Positions 34,122 through 46,825 are shown, numbered from the stretch's first letter. The stretch is DNA of 64,000 nucleotides from Siphonodentalium dalli (GCA_032622095.1 CP136063.1:64183897-64247896), one strand, 5' to 3'. The notes: generated by a model not told the origin, from the sequence alone. Numbers and translations are program-made.

Positions 34122-35458
34122 TAGAGATGGGCGGTACTCGGTATTTACCGTGCGATATCTGTATCAGCGTAATACCATTTTTACCGTACCGAATCAAAAC
34201 TAAAAATACCGTATTTTCGGTAATGAAATTATTCATGTGTTGCCAACATATGTGCGTCACCTTGTCACCGCGACCGTGACATGCATGAATTGTATGACCA
34301 TTTCAAACGTAAGCAACAAGAATCGGATAATTATGATAACTCGGTGTAACAAGTCGGTACTGCATGTGTTAGTCTATAATTTCAACATTGTTACATCAAG
34401 GGCACAGCTGCCCGATGGCATCTTTGATCTTTACAACATATTAATGACAATGTAACTAACATCATGAGATATGACTACTCACAGCTGGAGCATTATGTGT
34501 CAATTTCGGTATCCGTCCAAATGGAAAATGCGTGGGCAACTCGGTATCTGTGTCCCAAGTTGGATCGAAGCATGTGGAATCGAAGCACGTTATGGGGGGG
34601 GGGGGGGGGTCCCCGTTCACAACAAATTGAAAACCCCACAGGTTACTTTATAATTAGACGGTGATGCAATAGCGATTGATATACACATTGCAGATTTTTT
34701 ATACAACCTGATCTTGCCAATTGCAAATAGCATATCTTGGAAAGTTGTGCACAAATATGTTTATATCCTACTATAAATTACTTTATTAAACATATATATT
34801 ACTTACCGGTTTATTATACATATGTGCCTATATCAGACAAAAAAGATCGCGTGATAACTTTAAATTAACACTTGGGCATCGTGTGTAACAGGTAGCTTGC
34901 CTGCTGCAAATAAGAGGGACTCTTAAATTGTATACATGAATGGTATATCACGCTGCAAGGAGGAGAATATGAACCCGCGGGTTTGGGCATCTGCAGTTCG
35001 GAAATTGTCATGGCCGGTTTGCCTATTTCATGACATCGCGCCAACGTTCATAAATTTGTGAATTGTGATCACTGATTACTACTCACAATTCTATTCACTC
35101 ATGGAAATGTTACGAAAATCAATTGACACGAAAAAATATTGTAGTCATGCTCTTACTCTTTTCAAATCAGTGCGACGACATGCGTGTAAATCATCAAAGA
35201 GATTTGTGAATATTACTTAATTACGTAGGTAATTTTGTTGCCTAATTTAGGTATTGTCATGAATGTAGTAGATCCGTGGACCGTGGTCATATATACATGT
35301 ATATTGTTCAGCTAAAAACTTGAATTACAATAATTTACTGGGAATATCTGCTTTGATCTTATTATTTAATAGCAATACCGATTACTGTACCGATACAGAG
35401 GTAAATCAACGAAAATTTACTGATACCGAGATTGAAATTTCAATACCGCCAATCTCTA
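34122..35458. mobile_element. Non-autonomous hAT-type element, 1,337 bp, perfect 8-bp target duplication
   Basis: Ends TAGAGATGGGCGGTACT and the mirror of ATACCGCCAATCTCTA (one mismatch), followed inside by repeated GGTATT/AATACC words. CCCCCCAC lies directly outside both ends (34114-34121 and 35459-35466), an exact 8-bp duplication as known for hAT. No transposase; a G tract sits at about 34596-34608 and two overlapping 60-66-codon frames nearby have no signature. Confidence 0.85.
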
Positions 35459-35715
35459 CCCCCCACCCAGAAATTTCAGGACTCAGAACAAATTAAATAA
35501 TTGTAATAGTAATAGTGAGTTTCATTCTGCAGTCACCACACGATAAGTGATAGCCTGTACTAGTAACATCTAAGTATATTCATGTTGTCAGAATCTCTAT
35601 GATGCACAATCAAAGGTTGTTTAACCTTTGGTTGTCGATTAAACTGTGTAAAAAAAACACGGTATTCAATAATACCTGGCAATTTCCTACATCCAAAATA
35701 AATAAAGGAGATTAA

Positions 35716-35927
35716 CCCTTTACCCGACAGAACGGCCCTGTGCCAATGCATTCTCTTATATATGCGAGAATGCATTGGCACAGGGCATAACTGTAACTAC
35801 CACAATGTGGTCAAGGAGCCGGTTCCAATGATATCCATATTTGTATGGTTCTATTGAGACAGACCGAAGATATTTAGGCTGTTGAAGCTTTATTTGGCCG
35901 GTTTTGGCCGTTTTGTTGGGTAAAGGG
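35716..35927. mobile_element. piggyBac-like MITE, 212 bp, with inner hairpin
   Basis: CCCTTTACCC and GGGTAAAGGG are exact inverted ends, bordered by TTAA on both sides (35712-35715, 35928-35931). An inner hairpin pairs CCCTGTGCCAATGCATTCTC with GAGAATGCATTGGCACAGGG around a 10-base loop (35746-35785). The short open frames here are carried by the element. Confidence 0.85.
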
Positions 35928-35931
35928 TTAA

Positions 35932-37316
35932 TCGAATACAACAGTTTGCCTTCAAAATCGTCATTGTTTTGGCTCAGTCTTTTATTTCATATCCATTTCT
36001 GCAAAATTAATTTGAAGTTTCCCTTTGAATTGGTGTCTTCGGTTCGAGAATTGTGAATCAAACAATATTGAGTGCATTTTGTTTCGGCTGAAATATTGTA
36101 ACAGCATTCAATTATTTCCATGATTGTGAAATATCTATATAACTGTTGTGAAAACATTATATAACTCAGAAAGTTCAACTCGGATTTTAGGGAACTTTAC
36201 GTGACACATCTGTGATGTTATGGCTAAATATTTAAAAAATCAAATCCCCCCCCCGATTTATTTCCTTACTTTTCCACTTTCATGTCTTATTGCCTGGACT
36301 ATAAAGGGAGACTGTATGCCAATTTCAATAAATTACAGATAACAACACAGATCTACTTTCGACAAGAAATAGAAAAATAATGAATTTGTGTTGAAGATGT
36401 TTACTGTAAATGTTCAGGTTAAACACATATTATGGATTTGTTCGAGTTTATGAAAAGTTAGTATTCAGGTGTTATGCCAACCTGGATAATGTAGTATTCT
36501 ACTAACAGCGCTGAAAATTTCAAAGAAATGGACCATACCACTCAATAGAAAACATCAAAACTAAGCTCAATTGTAAATATTTACATCTGGATTCGAGATG
36601 CAACAATCGGCGACAAACAAACAAAAATGATTTTGCCATCCAGAGTCAGTGCATTTAATTAATATATCAGAATGATGGTAGGTGTTGACAATTTGGATTA
36701 ATATTCGTAAAAAGTACAACTTTGAGTAAGAATATTCTCCATTTCTATTGGATCACCCTACTGGAGTGTTTCACATCTCTTTAACAGGTTATCATAAAAT
36801 TAATTTTTATAATTTAACTTATATTTACCATAGGTTATGAATCACTCCATAAAATACACATGTAAGTTTAGAATTGCCCTGTAACGATGTAATCATGCAA
36901 ATTAATTGGACAGTCAATTTAACAACATTTTGCACAGACCAAATACAAATTTAAGACACCCACTGAAAGTGACTACAATAAAATTTACAAATTTCTGGGA
37001 CAAGTACTTCTGTATGCATATAATGTAGCATTTTATTTATTATATGCGATACATTTTCCTGAAAATTGTACAATAATATTCTCGATGAAAAGTTAGTGTT
37101 CAAATTTTATTGCATCAAATAAATCAAATCTCGGCATGACACCAACGGCAAAGGAAGCCACATCAGAAGTGGAGAGTACCGTCTGATGAGAGAACAGGCT
37201 GACAGATGGCAGGGCTCAATTTAACAAGATTCGCATCACAATTTGTGATGCAATTTCCAATTTTTGCAACCAATTTACAATGAAAAAACATGCATTAGTA
37301 GGGAATAATATACATA
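35932..37316. other. Non-coding stretch
   Basis: AT-rich, with a C tract near 36247. No gene or repeat family recognised. Confidence 0.4.
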
Positions 37317-39400
37317 CACAGAACGACACGATACGCGGAAGGATAGCTAGCGCCTCGAGTTCTATCCTTCTGTGACACTGTATCAAGAAACCCATTTACA
37401 CATCGTGTCATTCTGTATTTATTACATGCTTTGCGTCCTAGAATCCGTGCAGTAAACATACAGACTTAGAAAGGTTTATTTAGGCACATAGAGGGCGTGT
37501 TTTGTCATGTGTGATGATGCTTTTATTTTATAGTTCCGGTTCCATGTTTGAGGCGAATGTCATGTACGTTATTTTACGTCAACGAGATGCATATGGAACG
37601 TACATTCAATAATGCATATGGAACATACATTCCATACGTATCTGTAAATATGGAACAGCAATAACACTGAAGGAACAAGCTTGTAATAAATAATCTACCC
37701 AGTAATGCAAAATTGTATCCATATTAAAACGAATACATTGACCCATTGGGCTACATTGCACTGCATACACTGTTAACTAGTGGTTACTTATAGGCATGAC
37801 ATCGGGGCATAGTACTGATTACATACACACCATACCTGTCCCGCGCTTTGGCGATTCGATTCGTCGATGAAAGTAAATAAATATCAAGGTTAGACGATAA
37901 ATCACCTACCACATATGTCTGGCCAATAAAGCTGCTCTCTGGCATGCATGGCCCTCTATCTAGCTAAAGTGTTGTTATTCTGCACAGGCTGTGGTTGTTT
38001 CACCAAATAAAACAAGCAGTCATCGACAGTGGTGGCCCCAGCCTAGATGGGCAAGGTTGAGGAAGAGCATTTTCAAAATATGCTGAAAAATAATTGAAAT
38101 CAGTTAATATTTGTTTGAGATATCCTAAGATCCATTTCAAGTTGCTTCTCCCAAAACAAAATGAAAATCAAATGGCAATAACTCCAGTGAAAAGTGTGTG
38201 GCTGGGATGGTTCACTGTCTTGTTTCTTGGTGTTGCTTGTCGAAAAATGATGATCAAAGGAACATAACTCTTGTGAAAATGTCTGGCCAGGGCTAGATTG
38301 CAAACTCCAGATCTGGTCTTGCTTGTAAACTAAAATACCGAAAATCTTTCAAATTCTTTGATAACTGTTCAACATAAACCCCACACAATTTTTCCCTGGA
38401 TGCTATACACCAAAAAATGACTCAAAGGGCCTAGTTTGTAAGCTCATTTAAGATATTCCTCTTGTGACAAATATCAAAAATCTGTAAATAATTTTTCAAA
38501 ATAACACCCGGACAACTTTTCAAAGGTGCTCAATGCCAAAAAATGTAAATTAAAAGGTCGTAACCAGTAAAAATATCAATCCAAGCCTAGTTTGCAAACT
38601 CATTTCAAATATTCACCTTGTGAACTCAAATACCGGTAATAAAAAAATAAAATCTGGATAATTGTTCAATCACCTCATGGACATCATTTTGGGACACAAT
38701 TATATAAATATTTGACTCCAACTTAATGATGACCTGTATGTTTTTATTTAAAAGGTGAACCAAATATCAAAAGATTCTTTTGAAGATTGCTCCATTTAGC
38801 ATTTATACAACATGAATATTATGATTTCTAAGCCAAATGAAAGTGTCAATGACACTGACACTATTGCTAAATTTGGATTTGGTATAATATCATGTGTTTA
38901 ATACAGTCAATGACACCCCTGTGTACGTGGTATCAACAAAGCTGAGGGTATCACCAAAGCCGAGAAAATGGGAAACTCATTTTCAAGTTTATTACACGCT
39001 TGTTCCTAGAAGTACAGTGTTATTGCTGTTCCATATTTCAAATTCGTATGGAACGTACGTTCCATACACATCTCTTTGACGTAAAATGATGTACACGACA
39101 TTCGCATCAACCATGAAACTGGAAATATTTAAATAAAAGAATCATCACACATGACAAACACGCCTTGTATGAACCTAAATAAGCCTTCTAATCCTGTATT
39201 TTTAATGCACGAATTCTAGGACGCAAAGCGAGTAATAAACACAGAACGACACGATGTGTAAATGGGTTTGTTGATACGGCACTCGTGCTGTCGCGGAAGG
39301 ATAGAATGAGAGGCGATTGCGCATCGATTCTATCCTTCCGCGACAGCACGGATACTCGTACCGTATCGACAAACCCATTTACACATCGTGTCGTTCTGTG
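37317..39400. mobile_element. Long foldback element, ~2.1 kb, hairpins at both ends
   Basis: Left end CACAGAACGACACGAT (37317) and right end ATCGTGTCGTTCTGTG (to 39400) are exact inverted copies. About 400 bp at each side pair with each other (GACGCAAAGC, CACACATGACAAA, GACGTAAAAT, CATATGGAACGTAC and mirrors). Each end is itself a hairpin; the right one (39240-39400) is the fuller. The inside (about 37690-38980) codes for nothing recognised. The flanks TATACATA and TATATATG may be a decayed 8-bp duplication. Confidence 0.75.
39240..39400. repeat. Terminal hairpin of the long foldback element
   Basis: CACAGAACGACACGATGTGT, AAATGGGTTTG, TGCTGTCGCGGAAGGATAGA pair with their mirrors, giving ~67-bp arms. 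The centre is near 39319 (gaggcgattgcgcatc). Confidence 0.85.
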
Positions 39401-41934
39401 TATATATGATATGGGGATATGTTTGTTTCTGATCATAATACAGACAATGAACATTGTCTGTCCTCACAAAGCAGGAGTCTTTATCCACCAGTTTTCCCAG
39501 ATCAAACCATTTAATATATCTTTTGGCGAAAACTGCTCACTCAAATTTTCGAGAACATCCACCCACTAGTATAGTTCCCGGACTTCCACGCTTCCAAAAC
39601 AAATGCCGGTATATAGTTGTATCTATCAATGAAGCATAGGATAGAACAGAATTTTAAAAATCAGTTTCGTTCTCAAAATCCGCGCAATATGCAGGGACCA
39701 CTGTCGGTCCAGAAAGATGTTAACATCGCAGATGAAGATGTCACCAAACGCTGAGCTTCTGTGCAGTAAAATTTGTATCACTTAAGGAGTTCTGATGAGT
39801 TTTAAAGTGTTTTTATGTGTATCTGAGGCTGATCAATTGGACTGTGTCATCTGAAATATGAATCCATAACATATGCGAAATATTGTGTGCATATCTATTA
39901 TGAATGTAATTCAATTGAAATTAATTGAACATCCATCAAGCATTCAGATTTGCGATGCCTTGATCACACACAGTGAATACTATCGTTCGTATGCATGCAG
40001 CTAACCGGATATTCGTTTAGTATTCACATGCTTGGAGTTTGTATATAGACCACACATGCAGGACGATAGGATGATTTTTTATAATCATGTTTATTTTTAA
40101 ATACAGACTTTATGACTCGTTACCACTCGAGTAGACTGTTACGCGACAATGAAATGACAATGAATCATCTTATCGAATACGAATATATCGTATAGCTACA
40201 AACTATACAATTATGGCTTTTTAAAGAGTCATCAGATAATATTGTAACGATTCTATGTTAACCCGACACATCCATACACATGATCGCAATGTGCTATGTG
40301 TGGAACATGTGTGTGCCTTCTTATCTGGAGGTCGATGGGCCTATTTATTGTGTCTATATGTAGCACATGTATAGTCAACTTACCAAGCTACAAAACCATG
40401 TTTAAACAGAATCAAACCCGACCATGCAGTTTTGATAAATGAACGTATCTTTGCGAAGGTGCCCAGGGGGTCCTCTAATGTAAGCCCACTAGTCCCAAGA
40501 TTTTGTGTCAAAACAATCACCCTCGCCCTGGGCTCACACAGTACTAGTAGATAGTCAATGCAGCTACTCACAGCTTGTGTTTTCGGTTTGGCACCTCAGA
40601 TAGCATCCTCAGTCAATTGCTGCCTGAAATTAAATAATAAATCTGTATTACCCTATTGTAGTCCTGAAAAAAGTGGCTTTCATATGACATTTGTTTCTTT
40701 TATCTTTTATTTTGTAGATCTTGATAGGCCTCAATGAGTCAATTCTTAAGACATATTTGTTGGTCTTAGCAAGCAGCAGTCTACGATAATCGAAAATCGG
40801 TCGTCAATAATCAATTATAATCGATTAATCGTGCCTATTATCAATAACAGTGGAAGTATTCCATAATATGGCCTATTGGCTGGGTGTTGGTTAAACAAAT
40901 CGACTGGTGTAATTTTTACGTTAATAATGTGCACCATAAACCACCGGTAATCACTAATGAGCACAAACCATGGGAACAGCCCAAACTTGACTTTCTCAAG
41001 TTGAAGTAAAAACAGCACAAACCTGAATTTAACTCTTTTAGTCTTTTAGATTTTCCATTCCCTATTAGAGGAATCATACGCATCAGTATGTCACACACAA
41101 TTCAGTTTCAATTGATACAAGGCAAGCAATGTATACTCACTGCGATTATTTGTACATCAATTGCTTCACCCATGTCACTGACATCACTGACTTCACTTAA
41201 ACTTGATACACTACGAAAATAATCCTGAAACAAAAGTTTACCAAAAGCAAATGGATAAATTTATTTTCTCATCACATGTGACAAATATTTGTAGCTGATA
41301 TGTATGTCAAACATCGCATCAATATACCGTAAATTTCGGTGGATAAGTCACATCTTTCTAACCCAATTTCCCCTATTAAATTCCACCTGTGACTTATAGA
41401 CCGGTAAGTCAATGAGGAGCACATTTTTAGCCAAATTTTGAGGTAAACAACTGGGACAAAATGCCGACGCAAACTAAATCCAACACGATAGGATGATACA
41501 ATTCAGTATAAAAAAAAAAATAAACACCCCAATCTTCACTGTTTGTCTTTATTTTATTTCCGTATATGGCATATAAGTGTATAAATGTTTGCATCCTGTA
41601 CTTGGTTTAAACATTAATTTGGTTACATTCAACATGCTCGGAATTAGGTTAAAATATACTTATGTTGTTTTGTTCACTTTTGATGACTAAATAAAATACT
41701 AGACACACGTTCAAATTTAATTATTTCTGGTTTATTATATTAAAGTTATGTAGAACACACCAGTGGGGTGATCACATAGAAATGGAATAAAATCTTGATC
41801 AAAGTACCGGTAGTTATTTTTTACAAATTTATAAACCAAATTGACAATGCATATCGTTTTGACAGGGAGCATTACAAAGTCCAAACAAGGGGTACACATA
41901 TAAGATGCTTTTGCAGTCCAACCCAGTGTGACTA
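39401..41934. other. Non-coding stretch
   Basis: Only short open frames without signatures. Near 41341-41415, GGATAAGTCACA and TGTGACTTATAGACCGG form a short inverted pair. No gene or RNA recognised. Confidence 0.4.
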
Positions 41935-43020
41935 ATTACCGCCCGGGTGGCCCCACGTGCCCTTGGACACAATATCTCGACGTTATAACGTAGCGACATG
42001 CCACCTGAGGGCAACATAGAAAAATTTACTCGTCTCTGGCCATATTAACCCCACAAATGCCGATATTGGATAAAAGAGCCTGTGTGATTACCGATGTCTT
42101 CGTGTGTTTTCAGACAGATTATTTTGGTGATTCTCGGTAGTGCAATACACCTGAGTGTTAATTCCATATATTGACTCGTTGACGCGTCCACGGCCGATGT
42201 TATTAACCCCTCAATCTCCGGTAAAATAGTGTAAAAACAAAAAGAACATTGGGACCGCCCGGGTGGCCCCATGGGCCCGTGGACTCTATACCTCGACGTT
42301 ATAACATAGCGACATACCCCACGAGGTCAACCTAGAAAATGTTACTCGCTCGCTCGACTCCGGCCGGTGTTATTAACCCCTCAAAATCCGATAAAATGGT
42401 ATATAAACAAAAAGAACACTGAGACCACCCGTGAGGCCCCATGGGCCCGTGGACACTATATCTCGACGTTATATCGTAGCGCCATACCCCACGAAGTCAA
42501 CATAGAAAATGGTACTCGCTCGCTCGACTCCGGCCGGTGCTATTAACCCCTCAAAATCTGATAAAATGGTATATAAACAAAAAGGACAAGTGGTGCTGGG
42601 ACCGCCCGGGTGGCCCCATGGACACTATATCTCGACGTTATAACATAGCGACATACCCCACGAGGTCAACCTAGAAAATGTTACTCGCTTGCTCGACTCC
42701 GGTCGGTGTTATTAACCCCTCAAAATCCGATAAAATGGTATATAAACAAAAAGAACACTGGGACCGCCCGGGAGGCCCCATGGGCCCGTGGACACTATAT
42801 CTCGACGTTATATCGTAGCGCCATACCCCATGAAGTCAACCTAGAAAATGGTACTCGCTCGCTCGACTGCGGCCGGTGTCATTAACCCCTCAAAATCTGA
42901 TAAAATGGTATATAAACAAAAAGAACACTGGGACCGCCCGGCACCGCCCGGGAGGCCCCATGGACACTATATCTCGACATTATAACGTAGGCCATACCCC
43001 ACGAGGTCAACCTAGAAACG
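41935..43020 (+). repeat. ~170-bp tandem satellite
   Basis: CTCGACGTTATA recurs at 42292, 42462, 42631 and 42801, with a variant near 42973. The spacings are 169-172 bp. Each unit also carries CATACCCCACGA.GTCAAC, ACTCGCT.GCTCGACT, ATTAACCCCTCAAAATC and AAACAAAAAG. Degenerate units reach back to about 41935, at about twice the spacing. The GC-rich word CCGCCCGGG.GGCCCCATGG varies in length among units. Confidence 0.9.
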
Positions 43021-44265
43021 TTATCCCCCCCCAACCAAATCAGATCACATATATTTGTTCACAGCTCTATCTTTTTTATAGAAATTGAAAAGTCACTATT
43101 TAAGGATCGACTAGTCTAATCTAACGCACCAATTTATACATGCCTGGAATATTATCATATTATGACAAATAAAGAGCTTTTGGTAACAATACGCTATTTG
43201 GAACGCCCCGAAAAACATTATCAATGGCCTAGACTAGAGAACGCCCTATATAAAGCTGTATAAAGTGGTAATAAATAATCAGTAGATCTAAATCACCTGA
43301 ACAAGAAAATGTCAAGCCAAAATTAGCTGCCTGCTAAAGTGTTATTGATTCATGTTCCAATACATTATCAATATATATATAGTCTATTCTTCTTCTTATC
43401 GTGTATATAGTAGAAATTTGCGTTTTTTTTTGTTGTGGTGAAAAGTGAAGTATTGCGTTTCAAAATTCCACGGCGACAGATGCAAAACGAGGAAAAAAAC
43501 GAAACGATTTGATTGTGAAGATTCTACACTACAGAGTTAATTTATAGTTTATTGTCTTGAATTTTATATGAATTATGAATATGGTGCAGTCCAGAAATGT
43601 GTCAAGGCAATATTGCAACATGACATTGTCATTGTGGAATGCAACATTTTCCTAATTCCGAGTTATTTTAAGTCGTCTCACATCGATCACATATGTGTTC
43701 GATCGACACATTCTATTTTTAGACTGTTAACTACACACATGCTCTCAATTTGATTTTTGAAACATTTGCATGGCCATCATGCAATAACAAACACAGTTCA
43801 AGTTTCGTTATCTGTGTTACCTACATGGATACAAAAAATACTTACCACTAAATCGTTGTTGCAGGTCCGCCGAGAGGGCGGAGAGGCCCCATTCAACCAA
43901 TTGTCCGGAGACAAAATCGTCCGCCATCATCTATAAAATTTGAATCTGAAAGCGAGTCTCCAAATATATCACGTGCACCAATGAGATTAGCACGTTTTTT
44001 GCGGAACCCCCCAATTTTCACATCTCGTTCCTCCAATTAAGTAATATCTCCCGGGAGAGTTCAAATGAGTCTCAGTGAGATTGAAAACGACCCCTCGTTG
44101 CCACGCAAAACTATGGAATCAAGTCTCCAATTAACTTACCCCCGAATCTTGAACCCCCAATGTTTAGTGTGCACCCCAGGATAGACAATTTGTTCCCCGT
44201 GAGAGACCAATTGAACCTACGGAATTATCAACCTTCCAACGTTGACCCCCGTGTATTTAGTGTGT
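43021..44265. other. Non-coding stretch
   Basis: No gene recognised. A C tract lies at 43026-43032 where the satellite ends. Confidence 0.4.
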
Positions 44266-44445
44266 ACACAAATAAATTCCACGCCTAGATAGGCGTATAT
44301 ACGCCGATGATCTGCGTGTTTACGCCATTGATCAGCGTATATATAGTATATACGCCGATGATCTGTGTATTTACGCCAATGATCGGCGTAACTATGTCGA
44401 TGGTCGGCCTATATACGCCGATCTAGCCGTGGAATTTATTTGTGT
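44266..44445. mobile_element. 180-bp palindromic MITE with TATACGCCGATGATC subrepeats
   Basis: ACACAAATAAATTCCACG at the left is mirrored by CGTGGAATTTATTTGTGT at the right. The inside consists of alternating TATACGCCGATGATCTGCGT-like words and their complements, so the arms pair in several registers. Confidence 0.75.
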
Positions 44446-44465
44446 ATGCTGCGGCTCCATGCTTC

Positions 44466-44560
44466 TGTATATTATAAACGCACGTCACGCCGACGTTTCT
44501 CGTACGTTCATGTCGGTAGGAAATTCTCTGAGTATGCGAGCGAACATAATAACGAAGAAA
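44466..44560 (+). repeat. Short copy of the zinc-finger 5' region
   Basis: CGCACGTCACGCCGACGTTT, CGTACGTTCATGTCGGTAGG and CTGAGTATGCGAGCGAACAT match 10582-10640 and 14930-14990. It ends without reaching the CCCAACACACATATC block. Confidence 0.6.
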
Positions 44561-45754
44561 AGCCGGACGCTTTGGGTCGTATATATAGACTATAGCTGAT
44601 TTTGTGACGTCACCAATCATTATCTGATACGACGTTGTTGTTTTGAATTTCGCGAGCGCTTTTGTCGCACAGTAGATGGTTGGGCTGAAAGCATTAATGT
44701 CGTAATCGGGTAATCTTGTTACTGTGTCTTTCGATTAATGGTATTACAAACAGTTACAAATGAGAATTATGAATATTGAATTACAATGTAAATTCATTCA
44801 TGCGTTAGTTTACCTTTTATTGATAGGGCACAATAAATAACGACACTATTGTAACTATCGTCTACACACATCGGGGCGAGTGAAAAGTGATCGAAATTCC
44901 TGTTGTGAAATATAATAAGAATGTCATCACGAATTTACCGTTCTACTGTGCACTTGGAACGATGCTGTATTGTGTGAAACGAAATAACATATATTTGATT
45001 AATTGTTACCATAAGACGATATAGTACATACAGGCATGTGATAATCCATACATTTACCGGTACTATTTTCTGGAATCGAAAGGAAACACATAATTATGAC
45101 CAATTCAGAAGATACAGGCGAACTCGGTCAATGGGGGAAGTTACCCGATGACGTTGTTCGTCGATTTTCGTTGAAATGGACACGGTGACACCTTTGAATG
45201 AAATGAACAGCTATGAAATGGACACGTTCTCGGTATAGTATCTCCACCGTAGTGCTCACCCATTGTCAAGAAATAAATAAATTGTTTTTAAATTCATTAA
45301 AGATGTTCTCGTTCCCTTCTTGACAACTTATGACAAGGTATAATTATTTTCACTTTGATGTTGGTACTAGTAGTTTATAACCATGAATAGTCAAGCTGTC
45401 GATCAAGAGTACCCGGAAGTACGCTCTGCCTAATTTATACTCGAAATTACGATTGGTGTCCATTCATTGGACGAACCCAGGAAATATATCTTTATGTGAA
45501 TCTTATTTATACCAGGGAATATATAAACCGATTTTGATAAAAAGAGAGAAAAAAAGCATAGCTACCCTCGTGTGAGTGGTTTTTCTTTGGTTCGTTAATT
45601 AATTACGCTAGCGTATGATCATATCATCTAATGCATCTGCCCAAGCTCTGTCAGCGAACCAGTCACTGGTTTGCGTTCCCAGGGAAGGTAACCAATTTCT
45701 ATGTTCCCTGGCGTTCCGGAGCGCGAAGCATAGCAAAGGGACGCAGCTGTATGG
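44561..45754. other. Non-coding stretch
   Basis: No gene or repeat recognised. Contains TGACGTCA at 44605-44612. Confidence 0.35.
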
Positions 45755-45800
45755 CAATTGGCAACTACCCTGTCACATATGATCGCCCAACACACATATC

Positions 45801-46825
45801 TATGGAGCCCCGGAGGTGACATCCGAATTTTTTATTTTAAGTCGTGGCCACGAGAATAAAGTCGTGGCCACGAGAATATGAAGTCGTGGCCACGAGCATA
45901 TGAAGTCGTGGCCACGAGAATATGAGGTCGTGGCCACGAGACTACGAAGTCGTGGGCACGAGAATAAAGTCGTGGCCACGAGAATAAAGTCGTGGGCACG
46001 AGAATAAAGTCGTGGGCACGAGAATAATGTCGTGGGCACGAGAATATGAAGTCGTGGCCACGAGAATAAAGTCGTGGGCACGAGATTAAAGTCGTGGGCA
46101 CGAGAATAAAGTCGTGGGCACGAGAATAAAGTCGTGGCCACGAGAATGTGAAGTCGTGGCCACGAGATTATGAAGTCATGGCCACGAGACTATGAAGTCG
46201 TGGCCACGAGAATATGAAGTCGTGGCCACGAGAATATGAAGTCGTGGCCACGAGAATAAAGTCGTGGGCACGAGAATTAAGTCGTGGGCACGAGAATAAA
46301 GTCGTGGGCACGAGAATAATGTCGTGGGCACGAGAATAATGTCGTGGCCACGACCATATTCTCGTGGCCACGAGAATATTCTCGTGGCCACGACTTTATG
46401 CTCGTGGCCACGACTTTATTCTCGTGGCCACGACATTATTCTCGTGCCCACGACTTTATTCTCGTGGCCACGACATTATTCTCGTGGCCACGACTTTATG
46501 CTCGTGGCCACGACATTATTCTCGTGCCCACGACTTTATTCTCGTGGCCCCGACATTATTCTCGTGGCCACGACTTTATGCTCGTGGCCACGACTTTATT
46601 CTCGTGGCCACGACATTATTCTCGTGCCCACGACTTTATTCTCGTGGCCACGACTTTATTCTCGTGCCCACGACTTCCTAGTCTCGTGGCCACGACCTCA
46701 TATTCTCGTGGCCACGACTTCATATGCTCGTGGCCACGACTTCATATTCTCGTGGCCACGACTTTATTCTCGTGGCCACGACTTAAAATAAAAAATTCGG
46801 ATGTCACCTCCGGGGCTCCATACAT
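45801..46825. mobile_element. 1-kb palindromic element of ~20-bp TCGTGGCCACGA units
   Basis: The ends TATGGAGCCCCGGAGGTGAC and GTCACCTCCGGGGCTCCATA are exact inverted copies, running into ATCCGAATTTTTTATTTTAA and its mirror. Inside, about 24 units of GTCGTGG(C/G)CACGAGAATA with spacers AA, AT or TGAA run to a centre near 46345-46385, then about 20 inverted units lead out. The outer five or six units of the two arms mirror each other almost exactly. CATATC borders both ends, and the uninterrupted site CACACATATCCATTG is seen at 10677-10691, so the insertion is placed exactly (6-bp duplication). No transposase; all long frames here are translations of the repeat. The superfamily is not known to me. 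Confidence 0.85.

Noticed and set aside
45801-46825. CRISPR-like array or coding repeats (open frames to 172 residues)
   Set aside because: Units are about 20 bp with 2-8-bp spacers that repeat, in an animal genome, and the frames are translations of the palindromic unit in several frames at once.
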